Source: Xanthobacteraceae bacterium (lineage in GTDB: Bacteria > Pseudomonadota > Alphaproteobacteria > Rhizobiales > Xanthobacteraceae). Taken from it: a stretch of DNA of 48,275 nt. A program made the position numbers and the translations under genes. Where the stretch lies: contig JAGRLZ010000049.1 in NCBI GenBank assembly GCA_020441545.1, forward strand, positions 1 to 48,275. The letters run 5' to 3'. Of the stretch, positions 11,883-20,447 are shown one piece after another; position 1 is the stretch's first letter; each line of letters begins with the position of its first letter. Below the pieces are notes generated by a model, which searched no databases, was not told where the DNA came from, and saw only the letters and a program-made list of their open reading frames with translations.

Positions 11883-12884
11883 TTACGGCTGCGACGGCGG
11901 CGGCGGCGGCGTCGGCCTCGCCGTCGGCCTGGCGTTCGGGACCGACGACCGGCGCGCGGCGGATGCGGCGCTCTCGCCGAACGTCGCCTTCGCGATCTCG
12001 CCGATGCCCGCCAGCGAGCCCAGCATGCTGGTGGCCTCCAGCGGCAGCATCACCACCTTCTGGTTGGGCGATTCCGCAAGCTGGCCGAACGCCTTGATGT
12101 ATTTGTCGGCGATGAAGTAGTTGAGCGCCGCGACATCGCCCTTGGCGATCGATTCGCTGACCATCTCCGTCGCCTTGGCCTCGGCTTCCGCCGACCGCTC
12201 GCGCGCCTCGGCGTCGCGGAACGCGGCCTCGCGGCGGCCTTCGGCCTGCAGGATCTGGCTCTGCTTGGCGCCCTCGGCGCGCAGAATCTCGGACTGCCGC
12301 TGGCCCTCGGCCTGGAGGATGTCGGCGCGCTTGACGCGCTCGGCCTTCATCTGGCGGCCCATCGCCTCGACCAGGTCGGCCGGCGGCACGATGTCCTTGA
12401 TCTCGATGCGGTTGACCTTGACGCCCCACGGCGACACCGCGGCGTCGACCACGCGCAGGAGCCGCTCGTTGATCTCGTCGCGGTGCGACAGCACCTGGTC
12501 GAGGTCCATCGAGCCCATCACCGAGCGGATGTTGGTCATCGTCAGGGTGGTGATGGCGTGGGTCAGGTTGGCGACCTCGTAGCTCGCCTTGGCGGCATCG
12601 AACACCTGGAAGAAGGTCACACCGTCCACCGACACGGTGGCGTTGTCTCGGGTGATGACTTCCTGCTCGGGAATATCGATCACCTGCTCCATGATGTTGA
12701 CCTTGCGGCCTACCCGGTCGAAGTAGGGAATGATGAGGTTGAGGCCCGGCCTCAATGTGCGGGTGTATTTGCCGAACCGCTCGATGGTCCAGTCATAGCC
12801 CTGTGGCACCGTCTTGACGCCGGCGAACAGGGTCAGAATGACCAGCAGCACCACCGCAATGGCGAAAATATCGAATCCTGACAT
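11883..12884 (-). CDS. SPFH/band-7 (stomatin/QmcA-like) membrane protein
   Basis: The 333-residue protein begins at ATG 12884 behind a GGGAG ribosome site. A single N-terminal membrane segment (FDIFAIAVVLLVILTLFAG) is followed by the band-7 domain (about residues 20-180; PQGYDWTIERFGKYTRTLRPGL is characteristic) and a long helical, Ala/Glu/Arg-rich coiled-coil region (residues 190-260) with repeated QAEGRR/RAEGAK units. The C-terminal tail is Pro/Ala/Arg rich and poorly ordered. It probably forms homo-oligomeric rings in the cytoplasmic membrane together with the NfeD protein encoded just downstream. Confidence 0.92.
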   Translation of the reverse strand: MSGFDIFAIAVVLLVILTLFAGVKTVPQGYDWTIERFGKYTRTLRPGLNLIIPYFDRVGRKVNIMEQVIDIPEQEVITRDNATVSVDGVTFFQVFDAAKASYEVANLTHAITTLTMTNIRSVMGSMDLDQVLSHRDEINERLLRVVDAAVSPWGVKVNRIEIKDIVPPADLVEAMGRQMKAERVKRADILQAEGQRQSEILRAEGAKQSQILQAEGRREAAFRDAEARERSAEAEAKATEMVSESIAKGDVAALNYFIADKYIKAFGQLAESPNQKVVMLPLEATSMLGSLAGIGEIAKATFGESAASAARRSSVPNARPTARPTPPPPPSQP

Positions 12885-13069
12885 CAGTTTCTCCCAGCCC
12901 GATCGATGACGCGGGACATGCAGCCACGGCCGACCCGGCCGGCGCAACCCCCTGTTTTGTCGCGGAGACGATAGCCGCGGTTCGAAATCTTCCAAAAGCG
13001 CGTAAACGCCGTTTCCCCAAAGGCCGCCCGGCGATCAGGCCGACCCAGCCCTCGAACCCGGCCTTTATT

Positions 13070-14101
13070 CTAAACCCAACCTTGCAACTCCCGCGTCACG
13101 ATCCGGTGGATCACCGCCATTCCGTCGTCGCTGTCGTTGAGGCAGGGAATCGCGGCGAACTGCTCGCCGCCATTATGGCGGAATATCTCGGCATTCTCCT
13201 GCGCGATCTCCTCGAGCGTCTCCAGGCAGTCGGCCGAGAAGCCGGGGGTGACGACGGCAAGCCGGCGCACGCCGTCCCTGGCGAGCTTCTCCACCGTCTT
13301 GTCGGTGTAGGGCTGCAGCCAGGGATCGTAGCCGAACCGCGACTGAAAGGTCAGTTGCAGCCGGCTGTCGTCCATGCCGAGCCGCGCGCGCAGCTTTTCG
13401 GTAGTGACGACGCATTGCTCGTAATAGGGGTCGCCCTTGTCGACATATTTCTGCGGCATGCCGTGGAACGAGGCGAGGATGACGTCGGGCTGGAACGGCA
13501 ATGTCGCCAGGCAGGCTTCCATCGATGACGCCACCGCCTCGATATAGACCGGCTCGTCGAAATAAGGCGGCGACACCCGCAGGCTCGGTTGCGCGCGCAT
13601 CGAGGCCAGCACGCGAAACACCTCGTCGCACACCGTCGCCGAGGTCGCCGCCGAATACTGCGGATAGAGCGGAACCACGAGGATGCGGTCGCACCCTTGA
13701 GCAGTCATCGCCATGATCCGGTCGCGAAGCGACGGGTTGCCGTAGCGCATTGCCCAGTCCACCACGACGTTTGGATAGTCGGCAAGCGCGGCGGCCAGCC
13801 TGGTCGCCTGCGAACGCGAGATCGTCTTCAGCGGCGATTCGTTCTCGACGTTGTTCCATATCTTCAGATAGTCCTGCGCCTTGCGGCGCGGCCGAGTGCG
13901 CAGGATGATTCCGTTCAGCACCAGCTTCCAGAGCAGGCCCTGGTCCTCGATCACGCGCGGATCGGACAGGAACTCCTTCAGGTAGACCCTGACGCCCGCC
14001 GCATCCGCCGTGTCCGGCGTTCCCAGATTGACCAGCAGCACGCCGACGCGGGAAACCGCGCCAGGCTGGGCCGTTGCAGGAGGCAGTGGCGAAACGCTCA
14101 T
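13070..14101 (-). CDS. hemH: Ferrochelatase
   Basis: HemH inserts Fe(II) into protoporphyrin IX to make heme. The 343-residue product contains GVLLVNLGTPD near the N-terminus, WAMRYGNPS, the active-site histidine region ASFHGMPQKYVDKGDPY, LTFQSRFGYDPWLQPYTD and the acidic GFSADCLETLEEI segment. It has no iron-sulfur cysteine cluster. ATG 14101 is chosen by similarity; an in-frame GTG at 14125 is possible, and neither has a good ribosome site. The gene follows the nickel/cobalt transporter gene by 72 bases on the same strand. Confidence 0.93.
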   Translation of the reverse strand: MSVSPLPPATAQPGAVSRVGVLLVNLGTPDTADAAGVRVYLKEFLSDPRVIEDQGLLWKLVLNGIILRTRPRRKAQDYLKIWNNVENESPLKTISRSQATRLAAALADYPNVVVDWAMRYGNPSLRDRIMAMTAQGCDRILVVPLYPQYSAATSATVCDEVFRVLASMRAQPSLRVSPPYFDEPVYIEAVASSMEACLATLPFQPDVILASFHGMPQKYVDKGDPYYEQCVVTTEKLRARLGMDDSRLQLTFQSRFGYDPWLQPYTDKTVEKLARDGVRRLAVVTPGFSADCLETLEEIAQENAEIFRHNGGEQFAAIPCLNDSDDGMAVIHRIVTRELQGWV

Positions 14102-14173
14102 GACGGCGATGGCTTGGCCTTTCACTCCGGGACTGTCAAGGCGACGCGGTGAAGCCGCGGCTCAGGCCGGCCA

Positions 14174-15412
14174 TCAGAAGCAGGTGACCCGTTCGGCGGC
14201 GACGTAGCCCGACAGCAGGCCGACGCCGAGCACCAGCACCAGGATCGCGGCGGCGAATTCCAGCCCGCGCAGCGCCAGCGCCCCGCCGCCGTCGCGCCCG
14301 CCGGCCAGCCGGCGCGCCACGCCCTTCGCCGAGACCGCAAGAACGGCAATGGCCGCCACCGTGATCGCGGTGCCGATGCCCATCACGAAGGTCGCCGCGA
14401 CACCGGCCCAGAACAGGCCCTGCGCCAGCGCGAACACCAGCACCAGGATCGCGCCCGAACACGGCCGGATGCCGACGGTCAGCACCGCGCCAAGGCCACG
14501 CGCCCAGCCGCCGGGGCCGGCGAGCTGTTGCGGGTCCGGTCCGTGCGCACAGCAGTCGTCGCCATGCGCGTGATGGTGATGATGCTCATGGGCATGGGCA
14601 GGATGATGGGCATGACCGTGGGCATGGTCGTGAGGTCCATGGTCATGACGGTGGTGGGCATGACCATGCGCGGCATGACCGGCGTGCGCCGTCGTTGCGT
14701 GGAGGTGGCCGTGCTGATGCGTGTGTGCGGCAACCGGCTCGCTGGCCGCGACCGCCATCGCCGGCACCAGGTCGGCGGCGGGCTGGTTGCGGCCCGCCTG
14801 CAACGCGCGCGCGAATCCCCGGCCCTTGACCCAGGCCAGCCGCGCGCCGAAGGCGGCGATCAGGCCGTAGCTGGCGATCTCGATGATCCGCTCGGTGCCG
14901 CACATGGTCCTGGCGGTGACGTTCAGCAGCCACGCGCCGATGCCGACGATCAGCACCGCGACCAGCGCCTGCGCCAGCGCCGAAGCAAACGACAGCACGA
15001 TGCCGCGCCGCGCCGTCTCCTCGTTGGCCACCAGATAGGATGAGATCACCGCCTTGCCATGACCGGGGCCGGCGGCGTGGAAGATGCCATAGGCGAACGA
15101 GAGGCCGAGCAGCGTCCACACCGCGCTGCCGTCGTGCCTCGCGGCCCGGATGGTGGAGGACAGGGCCCGATAGAATTCGGACTGTTTGGCGAGCAGCCAG
15201 CCGATCACGCCGCCGGCCTGGGGTTCCGGCGCGGCGCGGGGACCGCCGAACGGATTCTGCGCCAGCGCCGCGTGCCACAGGCCGTCGCCGAACTGGAGAG
15301 CGGCCAGCGCAGCCACGCAGAGCAGCGCGGCCTTCGCGCCCGCCGGAAGCGATCGATCGGCCATGGTGTTGAGATTGGTCATGGTATCGAGATCGGTTTT
15401 GGGACCGCTCAT
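14174..15412 (-). CDS. NicO/RcnA-type nickel/cobalt transporter with a histidine-rich loop
   Basis: This 412-residue polytopic membrane protein carries the NicO signature HAAGPGHGKAVISSYLV (about residues 114-130) and a second-half motif TVGIRPCSGAILVLVFAL. Between the halves, at roughly residues 225-290, is a loop rich in His, Ala, Gly and Asp, likely a cytosolic or periplasmic metal-binding buffer. The family moves Ni or Co, mostly outward (RcnA), and direction cannot be read from sequence. The ATG overlaps the stop of the DUF1007 gene by 4 bases (ATGA), so translation is coupled. The His loop makes this stretch look repetitive at the DNA level (14560-14720). Confidence 0.88.
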   Translation of the reverse strand: MSGPKTDLDTMTNLNTMADRSLPAGAKAALLCVAALAALQFGDGLWHAALAQNPFGGPRAAPEPQAGGVIGWLLAKQSEFYRALSSTIRAARHDGSAVWTLLGLSFAYGIFHAAGPGHGKAVISSYLVANEETARRGIVLSFASALAQALVAVLIVGIGAWLLNVTARTMCGTERIIEIASYGLIAAFGARLAWVKGRGFARALQAGRNQPAADLVPAMAVAASEPVAAHTHQHGHLHATTAHAGHAAHGHAHHRHDHGPHDHAHGHAHHPAHAHEHHHHHAHGDDCCAHGPDPQQLAGPGGWARGLGAVLTVGIRPCSGAILVLVFALAQGLFWAGVAATFVMGIGTAITVAAIAVLAVSAKGVARRLAGGRDGGGALALRGLEFAAAILVLVLGVGLLSGYVAAERVTCF

Positions 15413-16041
15413 GGGCAGGTCACCGTGATCTTGTTGGCGAACATGGCGCCGAAATTGGTGTTGCTGCCATCGAGAAAATTCGCCTCGCCGATTTTCTGCG
15501 CCGCCGCCGTTCCGTCCGTGGGCCGCTCGATCGCCGTCATACACGCCGCCGGCGCGCCGACCAGCGTGATCGGATCCTTCTGCTGAAGCTGAAAGTCCAC
15601 GAAATAGGACGGGTCGAAAATCTCGAGCTGCAACTGCCGCGCCTTGAAAGGCGTCTTGAACGGCAAGGTGAAATGCAGCACCAGCGCGGCGTCCTTGTAG
15701 TCGAGATGATAGTCGATCGGCTCCAGGAATTTCTGCTTCCGGCCGTCGGCCTTGGCGAAGGTGAAGAAGGCGAACTCCTTCAGCGAATCGACGTTGGTCT
15801 GCGCCAGCGGCGCCAGCTCCTCGCGGGTATAGACCCCCTTGGTCCTGGTCTCGATGCCCTGCACCGCATAGGCCGAGAACATGTCGTCGAAGGTCCAGGT
15901 GTGGCGGACCCCGGTGATGGTCCCGTCGGCGGCGTAGACCAGTTCGCTGGCCGACTTCACCCAGACATGCGGATGCGCCGCCGCACGATCGATGCCAAGC
16001 AAGGTCAGCAGGGCGACCGCCCACAACAGGATGCGCGGCAC
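15409..16041 (-). CDS. DUF1007 family periplasmic protein
   Basis: The 210-residue protein starts at GTG 16041, with GGAGG seven bases upstream, one base after the stop of the M3 peptidase gene. A signal peptide (ILLWAVALLTLLGIDRAAA) is cut just before HPHVWVKSAS, the HPH N-terminus typical of DUF1007, which may act as a metal ligand. Proteins of this family are nearly always encoded next to NicO transporters and are thought to help with metal handling. Its stop overlaps the transporter start. Confidence 0.88.
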   Translation of the reverse strand: MPRILLWAVALLTLLGIDRAAAHPHVWVKSASELVYAADGTITGVRHTWTFDDMFSAYAVQGIETRTKGVYTREELAPLAQTNVDSLKEFAFFTFAKADGRKQKFLEPIDYHLDYKDAALVLHFTLPFKTPFKARQLQLEIFDPSYFVDFQLQQKDPITLVGAPAACMTAIERPTDGTAAAQKIGEANFLDGSNTNFGAMFANKITVTCP

Positions 16042-16042
16042 C

Positions 16043-18130
16043 TCAGGCTGCCTCCGGCGTGTCGAGCAGGCCGCGCCGCCGCAACAGCGCGTCGGCTTCC
16101 GGCTTGCGGCCGCGGAAGGCGATATAGGCTTCCTCCGGCTCGCGCGATCCGCCGGACGAATAGATGTCGTCATGCAGGCGCTTGGCCACCGTGGGATCGA
16201 AGATATCGCCGGCCTCCTCGAACGCGCCGAAGGCGTCGGCGTCCATCACCTCGGACCACATGTAGCTGTAATAGCCGGCCGCGTAGTGGTCGCCGGAGAA
16301 GATGTGGCCGAACTGGGTCGGACGGTGCCGCATCGCGATCTCCGACGGCATCCCGATCTTTTCCAGCTCCTTGCGCTCGAACGCGGCGACGTCGCGGCTC
16401 GCCGCGGCCGGCTGGGTATGGAATTCGAGATCGAGCAGCGCCGAGGAGACGAATTCGACGGTGGCGAAGCCCTGGTTGAATTTGCGCGCGGCGAGGAAGC
16501 GCGCCAGCAGGTCGTCCGGCAGCGGCTCGTCGGTCTGGTAGTGGCGGGCGAACTGGCGCAGCACCTGCGGCTGCTCCTGCCAGTGCTCGTAGAGCTGCGA
16601 CGGCAGTTCGACGAAATCGGTGAACACGCTGGTGCCGGACAGCGACGGATAGGTCACGTTGGACAACATGCCGTGCAGCGCATGGCCGAATTCGTGGAAC
16701 AGGGTGCGGGCATCGTCCGGCGACAGCAGCGCCGGCTGGCCTTCCGCGCCCTTGGCGAAGTTCATGACGTTGACGATCAGCGGCGCCACTTCGCTGTCCA
16801 GGGTCTGCTGGTCGCGCAGCGAGGTCATCCAGGCGCCGGAGCGTTTCGAGGACCGCGCAAAGTAGTCGCCATAGAACAGCGCCTTGTGGGCGCCGCCGGC
16901 GTCCTTCACCTCCCAGACCCGGACATCCGGGTGCCACACCGGGATATCCTTGCGCGCGTGGAAGGTGATGCCGAACAGGCGGGTGGCGCAATCGAAGGCC
17001 GCCGCGATCATGTTGTCGAGGGTGAGATACGGCTTGATGGCGGCGTCGTCGAAATTGGCCTTGCTGCGCCGCAGCTTCTCGGCGTAGTAGCGCCAATCCC
17101 ACGGCGCGAGGGCGAAGTTGCCGCCCTCCTCGGTCACCAGCACCTGGAGTTCGGCCCGGTCCGCCAGCGCCTTGGCGCGCGCGGGGTGCCAGACCCGCTC
17201 CAGCAGGTCGCGGACCGCCTCGGGCGTCCGCGCCATCGAATCCGCCAGGCGGTAGGCGGCGAAGGTCGGGTAGCCGAGCAGCCGGGCACATTCCTGCCGC
17301 AGCGTCAGGATTTCGACGATGGTGGCATTGTTGTCGTTGGCGTTGCCGTTGTCGCCGCGGGCGATGAACGCCTTGAACACCTTCTCGCGCAGGTCGCGCC
17401 GGGCGGAATCCTTCAGGAACGGCTCGACCGAGGAGCGCGACAGCGTGACGATGGCCTTGCCCGCCATGTCCCGCTCGCTGGCCGCCGCCTCGGCCGCAAC
17501 CACGAACGTCTCCGGCAAGCCGTCACGGTCCTGCTCGCCGAGTTCCAGGAACCAGTCCTGCTCGTCGCCCAGCAGGTGATGGCTGAACGTGGTGCCCAGC
17601 TCGGCCAGCCGCTCCACGATGTCGGCCATGCGTTTCTTGGCCGCGGCGTCGAGGCCGGCGCCGGCGCGCTGGAACCGGGTGTAGGTGCGCTCCAGGAGGC
17701 GCGCCTGCTCCGGCGTCAGGTTAAGTGATTCGCGGGCCTCGTACAGCGCGGCGACACGCCGGAACAGGGCCGCGTTCATCAGGATCGCGTTCCAGTGCCG
17801 CGCCAGCCGCAGCGAGACGTCGCTGTCGATCTTCAGCAGCGCCGGGCTGGAATGGGCCGAGACCAGGCTGTGGAACACCGCCGACACCTTGCTCAGAAGC
17901 GTCCCCGCCCGTTCCAGCGCCACGATGGTGTTGGCGAAATCCGGCGCCGCCGGGTCGCGGGTGATGGCATCGAGCTCCGCGGCATGGTCGGCGAATGCCT
18001 GCTCGAAGGCCGGCATGAAGTGGTCCGGCGCGATCTCCGCGAATGGCGGGGTCGCATGGGGCGCCAGCCAAGCCTGCAGCAGCGGATTGTCCGCCTGCCC
18101 GCCCATCACCACCTCGTCGGTCGTCGCCAT
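16043..18130 (-). CDS. M3 family oligopeptidase (Dcp/OpdA-like zinc metallopeptidase)
   Basis: The 695-residue cytosolic peptidase has the family architecture of a long helical N-terminal region and a catalytic domain with HEFGHALHGM near residue 478 as the zinc site; the third ligand Glu follows in FVELPSQLYEHW. Length agrees with oligopeptidase A and dipeptidyl carboxypeptidase, which degrade short peptides from protein turnover. No signal peptide is present with the ATG at 18130. The gene leads a unit in which the DUF1007 gene starts one base after its stop and the NicO gene overlaps that, so three products are made from one message. Confidence 0.92.
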   Translation of the reverse strand: MATTDEVVMGGQADNPLLQAWLAPHATPPFAEIAPDHFMPAFEQAFADHAAELDAITRDPAAPDFANTIVALERAGTLLSKVSAVFHSLVSAHSSPALLKIDSDVSLRLARHWNAILMNAALFRRVAALYEARESLNLTPEQARLLERTYTRFQRAGAGLDAAAKKRMADIVERLAELGTTFSHHLLGDEQDWFLELGEQDRDGLPETFVVAAEAAASERDMAGKAIVTLSRSSVEPFLKDSARRDLREKVFKAFIARGDNGNANDNNATIVEILTLRQECARLLGYPTFAAYRLADSMARTPEAVRDLLERVWHPARAKALADRAELQVLVTEEGGNFALAPWDWRYYAEKLRRSKANFDDAAIKPYLTLDNMIAAAFDCATRLFGITFHARKDIPVWHPDVRVWEVKDAGGAHKALFYGDYFARSSKRSGAWMTSLRDQQTLDSEVAPLIVNVMNFAKGAEGQPALLSPDDARTLFHEFGHALHGMLSNVTYPSLSGTSVFTDFVELPSQLYEHWQEQPQVLRQFARHYQTDEPLPDDLLARFLAARKFNQGFATVEFVSSALLDLEFHTQPAAASRDVAAFERKELEKIGMPSEIAMRHRPTQFGHIFSGDHYAAGYYSYMWSEVMDADAFGAFEEAGDIFDPTVAKRLHDDIYSSGGSREPEEAYIAFRGRKPEADALLRRRGLLDTPEAA

Positions 18131-18257
18131 CGCCTTGAACCCGTCCTCGTGCCGCCCCTTGTTCCTATAGCACGCCATGCGGCTTTTTTGGGCCATTCCT
18201 GCTTGATACAGGCGGCGTTTTCGGGGAGATTGCCGCCCGCAACAGGATCCCCAGGAC

Positions 18258-18518
18258 ATGACCAACCCGCCCGTCGTCACCTCGCCCCGCCAGATCGTCT
18301 GGCCGAGCGTCATCACCGTGATCTCCGCCGCGATCCTGATTGGCGCGGAGGTGTTCGGGGCGGCCTTTGCCGGCGGATGGGCGCTCGCGATTCTGTTCGG
18401 GCTCGATGCGATGGGGGCCCGCATCCTGCAGGCGGTGCTGTTCGCGCTCGGCGTGCTCATCATGATCGGCTTCATCCGCGGCGCCCGGCGCGTCGAGCCG
18501 TTCACCCGGCGAAGCTGA
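18258..18518 (+). CDS. Small two-helix membrane protein, unknown function
   Basis: This 86-residue ORF starts right after AGGACATG and encodes two hydrophobic segments (about residues 17-37 and 44-74), with a basic C-terminus RGARRVEPFTRRS. It is divergent from the M3 peptidase gene (127-base gap). I do not recognise a family. Hydrophobicity pattern and codon use look genuine. Confidence 0.6.
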   Translation: MTNPPVVTSPRQIVWPSVITVISAAILIGAEVFGAAFAGGWALAILFGLDAMGARILQAVLFALGVLIMIGFIRGARRVEPFTRRS

Positions 18519-18769
18519 CACCCGACGAAGCTGGCGATTGCGGTGCGCTTGACCCGCGGCTCTTCGGCCGGCCCACGCAGCGCCTGCGCCGCAGTTACTT
18601 CTCGTTAACGAACGGCAACCTCCGTTCATGCCGGCGGCATGACATGCGGCACGATTGCATCAGCCGCATCACGAGTTGAGGAAATTCGCCGCGGGGCTTC
18701 AGAAAATTGTTGCGAAGCCGGTTCAAACACCCTATCTCCCGCCTTGCCCAATTTCGCACGTGCCTGTGG

Positions 18770-19187
18770 TCGTGTGTCAGTCGGTGGGTATCCGGACAAG
18801 AGGCCGGACAGCCGCCAAGCCGATGGGATCCGAGCATCTCTCTCAAGGGATGCGCCGCTTGAAGGGTCCCGCCAGCTTGCAACCGTGACTGACAGCCGGA
18901 GGCGAACCGGCGCACCCCGCTCTCAAACGGGGGACGCGACTTAAAGCAACGACGGAACGGGCTTTTTTGGTCTCTACCGGCAATCCAATGCCGGCGCGGG
19001 CTACTGAAAAGGCTTGTCCTTCATTGCCAGGTGTGCGGGCGGGAACCTCCCAACCAATCCACGGCAGCACAGTTCGGTACTTGAGTCCGAGGCTGATGTC
19101 GCACCTCCATCGTGCGGCTCCGCCAAGGCGCTCACGTCCGAAGATCATGTTTCGACGGTCCCTGATCGGGCCGATTGGGAGAGTGCG
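18770..19187 (+). promoter_or_regulatory. Long structured leader of the ornithine/lysine decarboxylase gene (speF-motif candidate)
   Basis: The 669-base gap 18519-19187 lacks a conventional gene, but its 3' two thirds are dense in potential hairpins: GCATC/GATGC near 18834-18853, GCCGG/CCGGC at 18895-18911, CCCCG/CGGGG at about 18914-18931, then TTTTTT at 18963-18968, and CGCAC/GTGCG at 19100-19116. An RNA element called speF was described upstream of ornithine decarboxylase genes in alphaproteobacteria, and this position fits. I cannot recall its consensus well enough to mark exact borders. The U-run in the middle suggests possible attenuation. The 5' part, 18519-18769, shows nothing definite. 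Confidence 0.55.
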
Positions 19188-19191
19188 ATGA
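19096..19191 (+). CDS. Candidate arginine-rich leader peptide (31 aa) overlapping the decarboxylase start
   Basis: An ATG at 19096, behind GAGG, opens a 31-codon frame with eight arginines and three prolines (it begins MSHLHRAAPPRRSRPK and ends GPIGRVR). Its TGA at 19189-19191 overlaps the ATG of the decarboxylase gene as ATGA. A hairpin (CGCAC/GTGCG) covers its second to seventh codons. The layout resembles the enterobacterial SpeFL leader that senses ornithine on the ribosome, but there is no clear sequence homology. It may be a chance ORF. Confidence 0.35.
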   Translation: MSHLHRAAPPRRSRPKIMFRRSLIGPIGRVR

Positions 19192-20330
19192 CCGAACGCA
19201 TCCAGGAATTCCTGCGCAACCGTCGCCGCGAGGGCTTGGATACCGAGCCGTGCCTCGTGGTCGACCTCGACGTGGTGCGCGACAATTACCAGACCTTCGC
19301 CAGGGCGCTTCCCGACAGCCGCGTGTTCTATGCCGTGAAGGCGAACCCGGCGCCGGAGGTGCTGTCGCTGCTCGCCTCGCTGGGCTCGTGCTTCGATACC
19401 GCGACGGTGGCGGAGATCGAGATGGCGCTGGCCGCCGGCGCCACGCCGGACCGCATCTCCTATGGCAACACCATCAAGAAGGAACGCGACATCGCGCGCG
19501 CCTACGCGCTCGGCATCCGCCTGTTCGCGGTCGACTGCACCGCGGAGGTGGAGAAGATCGCGCGCGCCGCGCCCGGCGCCAAGGTGTTCTGCCGCATCCT
19601 GTATGATTGCGCCGGCGCCGAGTGGCCGCTGTCGCGCAAGTTCGGCTGCGACCCGGAGATGGCGGTCGACGTGCTCGACCATGCCAAGCGTCATGGCCTG
19701 GATCCGGTCGGCATTTCGTTCCATGTCGGCTCGCAGCAGCGCAAGGTGAAGGCGTGGGACCGCGCGCTGGCGATGGCCTCGCAGGTGTTCCGCGACTGCG
19801 CCGAGCGGGGAATCAACCTGTCGCTGGTCAACATGGGCGGCGGCTTCCCGACCCGCTACCTGAAGGACGTGCCGCCGGTCGTGCAGTATGGCCGGTCGAT
19901 CTTCCGCGCGCTGCGCAGGCACTTCGGCAACCAGATTCCGGAGACGATCATCGAGCCGGGCCGCGGCATGGTGGGCAATGCGGGCATCATCGAGACCGAA
20001 GTCGTTCTGATCTCGAAGAAGAGCGACGAGGACGAGAACCGCTGGGTCTATCTCGACATCGGCAAGTTCGGCGGCCTCGCCGAGACGATGGACGAGTCGA
20101 TCCGCTACGCCATCCGCACCTCGCACGACGGCGCGGAGATGGCGCCGTGCATCCTCGCCGGCCCGACCTGCGATTCGGCTGACGTGCTGTACGAGAAGGC
20201 GCCGTATCCGCTGCCGATCACGCTCGAGATCGGCGACAAGCTGCTGATCGAGGGTACCGGGGCCTATACCTCGACCTATTCATCGGTGGCCTTCAACGGC
20301 ATCCCGCCGCTGAGGACGTACCACATCTGA
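19188..20330 (+). CDS. Ornithine/lysine decarboxylase, PLP fold type III
   Basis: The 380-residue enzyme decarboxylates ornithine (and perhaps lysine) to putrescine (cadaverine), the entry to polyamines. PLP-binding Lys51 lies in FYAVKANPAPEV, followed by CFDTATVAEIE, HVGSQ, the glycine loop MGGGFPTRY, EPGRGMVGNAG, and the partner-subunit active-site segment GPTCDSADVLYE. Length and motifs match the short alanine-racemase-fold ODC/LDC group of alphaproteobacteria rather than DapDC. ATG 19188 has GGGAGA nine bases upstream. Homospermidine synthase, which uses putrescine, is encoded 1.8 kb downstream. Confidence 0.93.
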   Translation: MTERIQEFLRNRRREGLDTEPCLVVDLDVVRDNYQTFARALPDSRVFYAVKANPAPEVLSLLASLGSCFDTATVAEIEMALAAGATPDRISYGNTIKKERDIARAYALGIRLFAVDCTAEVEKIARAAPGAKVFCRILYDCAGAEWPLSRKFGCDPEMAVDVLDHAKRHGLDPVGISFHVGSQQRKVKAWDRALAMASQVFRDCAERGINLSLVNMGGGFPTRYLKDVPPVVQYGRSIFRALRRHFGNQIPETIIEPGRGMVGNAGIIETEVVLISKKSDEDENRWVYLDIGKFGGLAETMDESIRYAIRTSHDGAEMAPCILAGPTCDSADVLYEKAPYPLPITLEIGDKLLIEGTGAYTSTYSSVAFNGIPPLRTYHI

Positions 20331-20353
20331 GGCTGCCTCAGACGCGAACTCAC

Positions 20354-20375
20354 GGAAGCCGGTTCGCCGGCTTCC
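20354..20375 (+). terminator. Hairpin with UUCG loop after the decarboxylase gene
   Basis: GGAAGCCGG and CCGGCTTCC form a perfect 9-bp stem around a TTCG tetraloop, 23 bases after the stop codon. No T-run follows, so it may stabilise the 3' end or act as a weak terminator. Confidence 0.6.
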
Positions 20376-20447
20376 ATCCCGTCACAATCGATTTTGCTGA
20401 CAACACGCGACGGTCCTCAGGTCCGTAGGCGTGGGGACCGACGCGCC

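Noticed and set aside
14528-14733. Met/Val/Arg-rich frames over the NicO histidine loop
   Set aside because: They are the complement or frame shift of CAT/CAC-rich codons in the His loop.
18639-18944. 101-codon frame in the decarboxylase leader as a gene
   Set aside because: No family features, no ribosome site, and it lies across predicted hairpins, so structured RNA is a better explanation.
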